Origin: Austropuccinia psidii
Lineage: Eukaryota > Basidiomycota > Pucciniomycetes > Pucciniales > Sphaerophragmiaceae
Direction of reading: 5' to 3'
Length of the DNA stretch: 64,000 bases
Assembly: GCA_023105745.1 (NCBI GenBank)
Contig: JALGQZ010000009.1
Location: 45,103,967-45,167,966, forward strand
The position numbers and the translations under genes are program-made. Every line of letters begins with the position of its first letter. Positions within the stretch are counted from its first letter, which is position 1. Positions 57,823 through 64,000 of this stretch are shown here, piece after piece. Below the pieces are notes generated by a model that was given only the letters and a program-made list of their open reading frames with translations, did no database searches and was not told the origin of the DNA.

Positions 57823-59721
57823 TGTAAGATGTGTCTATGAAACTGATGATAATATTATTATTAATCAACAGTACTATGACTGTTCTTACAAAATAGAATA
57901 ACAAAGTGTTATTATAGCCACAATTAAATAATTAAAGAATTATTTCTTTCACGTGTTAAACACTACTAGTGATTTTCACATTGAGCAAGTAATTGTCTAC
58001 AAGAATCAATTACAAGAAGATTTTAATAATAAAACTATTTAATATATAATTATCTTTTGCAAGAATAATTATAATGGTAATTCTTGAAGAAAACCAATTT
58101 TAGAGAAAAACTTTAAGAATTAAAGATAAATCACTCACTAATATTCCAAAGAACTTATTGAAAGGGAAGATAGAGACATTTGACATAGAATTGTGGATTT
58201 AAAAGGATCAAAATGAATTTATAAGAGTATTACAACAATATTGAGTTGGTTTCTATGATTTCACGTCTTTCTGATTGATTCTGAAAGAATTCAAATACTT
58301 AAGGATAGCTTTAACTAATACTTACTTGTTGGTAACAATGATATAAAAAAGAATAAAATGATGATGTGGAAGAAACAGCAAGTGGAGACCTCTTTTAAGT
58401 CAACAACAGCTCATAGAGGCATGGAATGGGGCAAACTGAAAAACCAGTGAGTGAGAAAACAATAAACCCTTTCAAATTATTGATTACATCATCTGTTGTC
58501 ACGTAGGAATATCATAATTACTTAATTGATGCTTTTATGTGACTACCAACCCCAATATGGTTAAGAATAAAAGAAGTAACATCTGTAAATCTTCTTTTAT
58601 TCCAAAATAATCATTGATTTCTCAAATTTATCAATGTTATTGGAAATTTCATGCCACGTTGTAATTACTGTGAATTTTTGAAGATTCAGTGCTTCATGTA
58701 GAATAGTCAAAAATGGACTGTAAGTAAAACTTTGAATTTTACTAGTAAAACTGGAATTCTTTTTTGTTGTACCATAGATAATACAGCTTTCCATTGGTCC
58801 TGAGAGTTTCAGAAATATTCATTAAGAATTGTATTTTTAATGAATTTTCAAAGTTTTTACCTCATTTCTACGTAGAATTGCAAATATCAGTTTTTAACCG
58901 GTTGCTATGAGGTAAATCAATGGATACAAGTACAAAAAGGGTGTTAATTACTCTTTTGGGGTTTATCCATGGGAAGTCATTAAGAATTGACATGGTTACA
59001 GGAGTGTAAGTAGCTCTTTACCTCCTTGGCACGTCAAAATAGCAGGTTATTTGCTATTTTCTTAAGTCTTACTGTAGTTGTAACATGGTAACCAAGTTCC
59101 CAAAAGGCTTGAATTTACCAATTAGGCCAAGATCAGCCATGGATCCAAGCTTTAGAGCTGTCCACGCCTCTGAGGCCTCAGAAGTTGGGTACCCTGGCTC
59201 TCTTTGATGTCTTTTATCCCCCTTGCTTGTTTTTTATGTCAAAATAGTAATTTAAGCTTGAAGTGAGATATCCACTATGGGTGTACCAAAAGTCTATGTA
59301 AGAATACCATGATATTAAGTGCTCAAAACATGCATAACACTATTCTTAGTGTATATGTAACATGGGATTTCTCACATTCCCATTATTGTGGCATGAAATT
59401 AAGAAAAACAAACGTTTTCAGGGATCTTTTATGTGGTATTGATGAGGTAGTATTGAAGTATTTCCCATATTACCACCTCAAAGAGTTGATTTGAGCTTAT
59501 TCACTCAATGGAGCTACCCTAGGTGAATTTTTGTGTAGAATCCAAATCTGGCCTTAAATCCACGGATTTACCTACTCAATAAAAGCTTATTCATCTTTTC
59601 TGAGATAAAAAATGAGTAATTTTGGATATATGCATGACTTATGAGTTATGTGTAATTCAAAATTTATTTTTAAGATAATTGTGGCGTATTTGGGTATGTA
59701 AAATATACCTCAAGGCTCACA
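57823..59721 (-). repeat. Family A LTR (3' LTR of element 6)
   Basis: 1,899 bp, minus orientation, from TGTGAGCC at 59721 to ATCTTACA at 57823. It is preceded (minus strand) by the purine tract of element 6 and followed by the family B primer site of element 5. Confidence 0.95.
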
Positions 59722-59733
59722 TTCCCTCCCACC
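59722..59733 (-). promoter_or_regulatory. Polypurine tract, element 6
   Basis: The minus strand reads GGTGGGAGGGAA right before the LTR, equivalent to 13303-13314. Confidence 0.85.
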
Positions 59734-59942
59734 AAAAAATAAAATTGTACTACAATTTGATCAATGGTATAAGTAATAAAAAGCCCCAAAGTGGGTTAAT
59801 GTCCACTATCCAACCTCTTTACATAACTCAGATCAAGTAATTTAAAGCACATTTATAGACATATTCAGGCTTGTGGCATTCTTTCATGTTGAAATCTTCT
59901 CAAGAGTTTATCTGAGTAAGGTATTTCTGATCCTGCCAGCCA
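59734..59942 (-). other. Element 6 tail remnant and 3' untranslated DNA
   Basis: Contains the last, off-frame codons of the tail and about 150 bp of untranslated DNA before the purine tract. Confidence 0.5.
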
Positions 59943-60690
59943 TTAATATTCATGTCCTGGATTTGTATATCTGACAAGATATTCTCTCTCATTTTTACCC
60001 CTAAGTCTCCTTTTATTAATGACTTTATTTATCTTTTTGTCTTCATTCTGTTGCACTGGTGGCACAGTTAAAGGAGTTGGGTTCCTTAAAGGAAACAATT
60101 CTTTGTCAGCTGGTTGATAAGGCTTTATCAAGCTGACTGGAAAAATGGGGTGTTTATTTTTCAATTCACCACTCAATTCCACTTGAACTGCATTGGTTCC
60201 ATGTAAGGCAATGATAATAAAAGGTCCCACATAAGAATCTTTAAGTTTATTTGGGCCTTTGATATTATTAAATTTCAGGGTTGAAACCAGAACTAAGTCC
60301 CTTACTTTGAAGTCTGGTACTTTATGACTCTTGTCCCACTTCTGTTTTACATAATCAAAAGCATCATTCATACTTTTTTTTGCATGATGTTTTACTTTCT
60401 CAAGCATTACCTTGAAGTTGGAAGCTGTAGGATGAATTTCAATCAAGTCTTTCCTCAGCGTGGCGGCTGGGAGTCTTGCATTCCATCCTTTTTCTAACAT
60501 AGCAGGAGTTTGTCCTGTGGAAGAATGGACTTATGTCTTGTATGCCAATTCTAATGCAGGTATCAGAGTGCACCAGTCATGGGTAAAGCCATCTGAGTCT
60601 TTGAATTCTAACCCATAAGCACAAAATCTCCTGATAATGTCTTCTAAAGTTTGAATCATCCTCTCTGTTAGCCCATCTTTTTGAGGGTGG
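59943..60690 (-). pseudogene. Element 6 integrase C terminus and chromodomain-like tail
   Basis: After a stop near 60530 the frame 60500-59943 reads MLEKGWNARLPAATLRKDLI, VRDLVLVSTLKFNNIKGPNK and HPIFPVSLIKPYQPADKELF, then KNEREYLVRYTNPGHEY, ending where relatives have a D-E-W segment. Here integrase and tail are in one frame, unlike element 2. Confidence 0.8.
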
Positions 60691-60722
60691 TATGCTGTAG
60701 AGAATGTCAACTTAGTCCCAAA

Positions 60723-61172
60723 CTATCTATGAAGATTGGTCCAAATTGCAGATGTGAACTTGGGAGCTCTGTCACTCATGATATTCTTAAATAATCCTGT
60801 ATGAGAAATAACTCTACTCCAGAGAAGAAGAGCTGTATTCATAGCAATGTCATCTTTATGACATGGTAAGAATATGGGTGTTTTGCTATATCTGTCTACA
60901 ATGAATAAACAAGCATTATAAACTTTATCACCACTTGGAGGGAGTGCTGTGACCAAATCCGTGTGAACAACTTCCCATGGGGATTTTGGTTCTTGAATAT
61001 GAATCATAAGTCCAAATTTCTTGCCTGTAATCCTGTTTGCTTTCTGACATCTGTCACAGGTATGGCAATATTCATTGGTTTCTTTTCTCCAAGATGGCCA
61101 CCATGCACAGTTCTTCACTTTTTCAAGTGTTCTGTCCTCTGACAGGTGTCCAGAGTAGATGATATCATGGCA
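60723..61172 (-). pseudogene. Element 6 integrase, N-terminal and core
   Basis: From 61172 through 61118-60723. The zinc finger's second half (YCHTCDRCQ) and the catalytic aspartates (VVHTDLVTALPP and IMSDRAPKF) are visible. A TAG just after NLHR ends the frame. The third catalytic residue, Glu, follows at about 60650 (LTERMIQTL-like) in the same frame after the stop. Confidence 0.8.
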
Positions 61173-61880
61173 TTAATTAAAAATTGTATTGATGAGCAAT
61201 CTGCTGCATAATGTCATTACACAAGACTGTTTGGTTCTGTGGTAAATAATCCCATCATACAAGTGAAATCTTCCTTCAGAATACAAATTTCTCCAAACTT
61301 CATCAAGTGCATTTACTAAAGATGTATCTGTGCAGTCTTTATATAATAAAGAAGTCAAGATATTGAAATTCTTGTCTTGCTTATAAGATTCTCTGACCTC
61401 TTCAACAAATTCAGTCCCAATATCAGTTATGTTAATTCCTTTGATTGGAATCTGTGGTTCAGCTTTGAAAGGTACCCAAGGTGGGTTATCAGGATTGTTG
61501 GCTAATGCCCACCTGCTAAGTCCATCAGAATTCTTATGAATGTTTCCTGCTTTGTGGACTATAGTCATGTTTTCTCTATCTTCTTGAATGGCCATTGTCC
61601 ATCTCAACATATGTCTGTTGGGTGCTTTCTTGTTAAGAAGTGATTTTACTGAATTACAGTCATTTATCACTTCAAAAACACTGCCATCAAGATAATAGTG
61701 TAATTTCTCAAGTGCCCATACCAAACATAAGCACTCCATTTGGCTTGCGCCATATCTGGCCTCTTTTGGTTTGATTTGTCTTGAGATATAACAAACTGGT
61801 CCTTCTGTAGGTTTGTCATAAATAATTTGGACTTGATGTAGGGCTGCCCCCAATCCATCTCCCCATGCATCAATGTACAA
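61173..61880 (-). CDS. Element 6 RNase H and integrase linker
   Basis: Contains [20 protein letters not shown] (first catalytic Asp), [16 protein letters not shown] (Glu), [12 protein letters not shown] (Asp) and [10 protein letters not shown] (Asp), the full RNase H set. The linker to integrase runs to 61173. A short gap with a stop (61881-61895) separates it from RT. Confidence 0.8.
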   Translation of the reverse strand: MYIDAWGDGLGAALHQVQIIYDKPTEGPVCYISRQIKPKEARYGASQMECLCLVWALEKLHYYLDGSVFEVINDCNSVKSLLNKKAPNRHMLRWTMAIQEDRENMTIVHKAGNIHKNSDGLSRWALANNPDNPPWVPFKAEPQIPIKGINITDIGTEFVEEVRESYKQDKNFNILTSLLYKDCTDTSLVNALDEVWRNLYSEGRFHLYDGIIYHRTKQSCVMTLCSRLLINTIFN

Positions 61881-61895
61881 TTTAAAAGAAATATT

Positions 61896-62738
61896 CTAGT
61901 AAGGCATGAGGAGTAAAGGTGCTTCTGTAAGAGCTTTCCTTATCTTCTCATAAGCTTTAATTCTCTCTTGTGTCATCTCAAATACAGTCTGTTGATCACA
62001 GATTCTATAAAGTGACTTGGCTAGAATTGCAAAGTCTTTCAAGTGTTGCCTATAATAACTGGCAAACCCAAGAAAAGACATCATTTCTTTTTTATTCTGG
62101 GGTATTGGCTTAAGTAACACTGCTGCTACTTTGTTTTTGTCAATTCCAAAGCTTAAACCCAAAACAACATGTCCTAATGCTTTGAGTTCTTCAAAACCAA
62201 AATTGCATGTCTTAAGTGAAATTTTCATGTTCACTTCTGCAACTTTGTGAAGTACCCTTGCAAGTCTTTCAAGGTGTAAGGACCAAGAATCAGAATATAT
62301 GACAATATCATCAATGTAAATGATAAGCCATCCTTCAGACAATTCTGTGGGAAAAATGGTATTCATCATTCTTTGATAATGGGATGGAGCATTTTTAATG
62401 CCAAATGGCATTCTAAGATACCCATAAATACTAGAGTGAGTGATAATTCTAAGTAATTTCTTAGCTTTAGGCGTCAAAAAATTTTGATTAAAGCCTTTCA
62501 ATGCATCCATTGATGTTATATACTTGGCTTTAGACAATTGAGTCAAGGTTTCTTGAATTCTAGGGATTGCATACCTATCTGGAACTGTGTAGGTATTTAA
62601 TGCTCTGAAATCTCCAACCATTCTTGACTTATCATTATGCCAGGCAATAATAACAGGTGTTGTCACTTGAACTTCCTCATTATGGCCTACTTTCCTTAGT
62701 ACACCAAGTTGGATTAACTCTTTGATATGTTTTTCCAA
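61896..62738 (-). CDS. Element 6 reverse transcriptase
   Basis: A 280-codon open piece with [17 protein letters not shown] (residues 40-56), [20 protein letters not shown] and catalytic YIDD at residues 141-144 (62307-62318), then the thumb/connection with [20 protein letters not shown] and [15 protein letters not shown]. The enzyme copies element RNA into DNA. The piece begins after an unopened N-terminal part and ends at a stop at 61896 between RT and RNase H. Catalytic residues are intact, but it lacks a continuous polyprotein. Confidence 0.8.
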   Translation of the reverse strand: MEKHIKELIQLGVLRKVGHNEEVQVTTPVIIAWHNDKSRMVGDFRALNTYTVPDRYAIPRIQETLTQLSKAKYITSMDALKGFNQNFLTPKAKKLLRIITHSSIYGYLRMPFGIKNAPSHYQRMMNTIFPTELSEGWLIIYIDDIVIYSDSWSLHLERLARVLHKVAEVNMKISLKTCNFGFEELKALGHVVLGLSFGIDKNKVAAVLLKPIPQNKKEMMSFLGFASYYRQHLKDFAILAKSLYRICDQQTVFEMTQERIKAYEKIRKALTEAPLLLMPY

Positions 62739-62826
62739 GGCTTGTCTGGCTCTGGGACTGGCTGGATAAGCTGGTCTTCTAAGTACTGGAGGATATGGTC
62801 TGTCAATATTAAGAGTAAAATAAACT

Positions 62827-63372
62827 TCATGTCCCCCTCATAGCACCTAATGGTTCATTATCAAAGGCAAATGCAATATTGTATGTGTATAACACATCAA
62901 TAAATTCATTCCTCATTTTTGGTGACAATGATGGATTAACTTGTGCTTCAACAAGTTGATTAGACACAAATTCATCTTTATAAGTATCTTTAACAGAAGA
63001 TATGACAGATATTTGTTTTGGCATATTGGAAAAAGCAAAATTTTGTCTTTTTTTATCCCCAATTCTGAAATATCTGTCTTTATGGTTATGGATTTCAATA
63101 CCATAAATATTCAATTAATACTTCCCAAGAATGATGTGCTGAGATGTGCGATTATCCATTACCACAGTCTCGGTTTTTATCCTTACACTTCCTGCTGGGT
63201 GTGGAAATACAAGATTAGTGTCTAATATACCTAAGGGGTACATATTGTTACTGGAACTAATAAATTGCACACCTTCTATTGGTAATAGCTGATTTTTCCA
63301 TTCAGGAATTATAATTTGGAGATAATCTTTGCCTACACAAGTGCAAAATGCCCCTGTATCCAAGTTTACTTT
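62827..63372 (-). pseudogene. Element 6 protease
   Basis: The motif LDTGAFCTCVGKDYLQ (D codon 63358-63360) is a canonical DTGA active site. The frame runs on to NRTSQHIILGKY, where a stop replaces the N-D-Y of relatives. It reopens as 63114-62827 with MNIYGIEIHNHKDRYF and ends [13 protein letters not shown] at a frameshift near 62825. Confidence 0.85.
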
Positions 63373-63524
63373 GCTTCAATATCACTCATCAAAACTGATG
63401 TGATACAAGATGCTCCAGCATTGTAAGCTTTACCTCTAGCAGGTTTTTCTTTACACATTCTGGCATCCTGGATATTAATCAGGTTGGAGCAATCATCACT
63501 GTACTGTGTCAAGTGGGTATGGAC

Positions 63525-64000
63525 TTATGTGACCTCAAAGAAAGCTGTAATGTTTTCAATGGGATAGTCCCCCACTGGTGCATCCTCAGAGACTGCAGAA
63601 TGTTGATTAGATTCCTCTTTCTCTTCAGTACACTGAATTCCTTCAATGACCTGAGCTTCATTGATTTTTGTCTTTTTGATGCAAGTGTTGGCTAAATGTG
63701 AAGTACTTCCACATTTATGACACTTCAAGACAGGTCTTTCATGCCTCTTATCTTCTCTGGGAATGTTTGGGACCATTTTGGATTCCATAGGGATTCTAGT
63801 CCAAGCTTTACCCATTTTTGTTTTGGTAATGATATCTTCCATTGCATTCATGTAGTATTCTGTTGAACAGGTTTCTACATATCTGCTCTTGATAGAATGT
63901 TCCAGTCCTCCTCCACATTCTCTTAATATTTTCATATTAATCATAGTGTCAGACATATCTGGGTGTAAAGCAGATAATCTGTCTTTTTGCTTGAAGAACC
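63525..64000 (-). pseudogene. Element 6 gag, C-terminal part
   Basis: Open from the window edge. It contains MSDTMINMKILRECGGGLEH and an intact CCHC knuckle CHKC-x4-H-x4-C (CHKCGSTSHLANTC, about 63720-63679), followed by an acidic linker. It corresponds to 3960-4370 of element 1. It ends at a stop at 63525, and the protease is in another frame, so a frameshift lies between. Confidence 0.85.

Larger units (their letters stand above)
59722..64000 (-). mobile_element. Element 6: family A Ty3 retrotransposon, runs off the window
   Basis: The minus strand carries gag, protease, RT, RNase H, integrase and tail with only a few breaks, then purine tract and 3' LTR. Its gag/protease match element 1 (family A). 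The 5' LTR, leader gene and gag N terminus lie beyond 64000. It appears inserted into element 5's primer-binding site; the predicted duplication is CTGGG (57818-57822 on the plus strand). Confidence 0.9.

Noticed and set aside
1..64000. CRISPR arrays, rRNA or tRNA genes, bacterial operons
   Set aside because: No spaced palindromic repeat arrays, no rRNA or tRNA-like folds noticed, and no operon-like gene runs. The only short-period tandem repeat (18331-18530) has no unique spacers.

Overview
This is a gene-poor, AT-rich stretch of a eukaryotic (fungal) genome made almost entirely of nested transposable elements. The Ty3-type and copia-type polyproteins, the GGCC-rich long terminal repeats (LTRs) and an uncharacterised multicopy protein closely resemble, from memory, those of rust fungi (Pucciniales), above all the TE-bloated myrtle rust genome (Austropuccinia psidii). 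That species call is recall, not a search. I saw no bacterial gene, rRNA, tRNA or CRISPR array, and no convincing host housekeeping gene.

Layout. 1-282: end of a GGCC-rich LTR (family C2, minus). 306-5082: family A Ty3 element (LTR, spliced leader gene, decayed gag-protease), cut off at 5082. 5083-15105: complete family B Ty3 element with two LTRs, TATA box, primer-binding site, polypurine tract and one uninterrupted 1,618-codon gag-pol frame. 15106-16391: another C2 LTR piece. 16392-31560: a non-LTR region with a 152-bp direct repeat, a TET/JBP-like oxygenase fragment, 50-bp tandem repeats, T-rich DNA and two convergent pseudogenes (a rust multicopy protein and a Tnp2/CACTA-like transposase). 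The convergent pair is bracketed by a 50-bp inverted repeat, and each gene is cut by a family A solo LTR with a perfect 5-bp target-site duplication (TSD). 31565-40202: decayed family B element whose 3' LTR holds an inverted solo LTR of its own family (TSD GAAAG). 40203-41269 and 52633-53232: the two halves of a copia element, split by an 11.4-kb minus-strand chromodomain Ty3 element (41270-52632), itself split by a family A solo LTR (TSD AACAT). 53233-56075: an LTR B fragment and a family D LTR. 56076-57822: family B leader and gag on the minus strand. 57823-64000: family A element on the minus strand, apparently inserted in the primer-binding site of that family B element and running off the window.

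Most notable observation. Families A and B both carry, upstream of gag-pol, a small gene with a conserved 64-65 nt intron. The intron contains the ATG of the overlapping frame that leads towards gag-pol. Removing it deletes that ATG and opens a different frame of about 215 codons. In family B a second upstream intron would create the ATG of the spliced product at the splice junction. This looks like a retrovirus-style splice switch between a genomic RNA for Gag-Pol and a spliced RNA for a 274-residue accessory protein of unknown function. It is inferred from sequence only.
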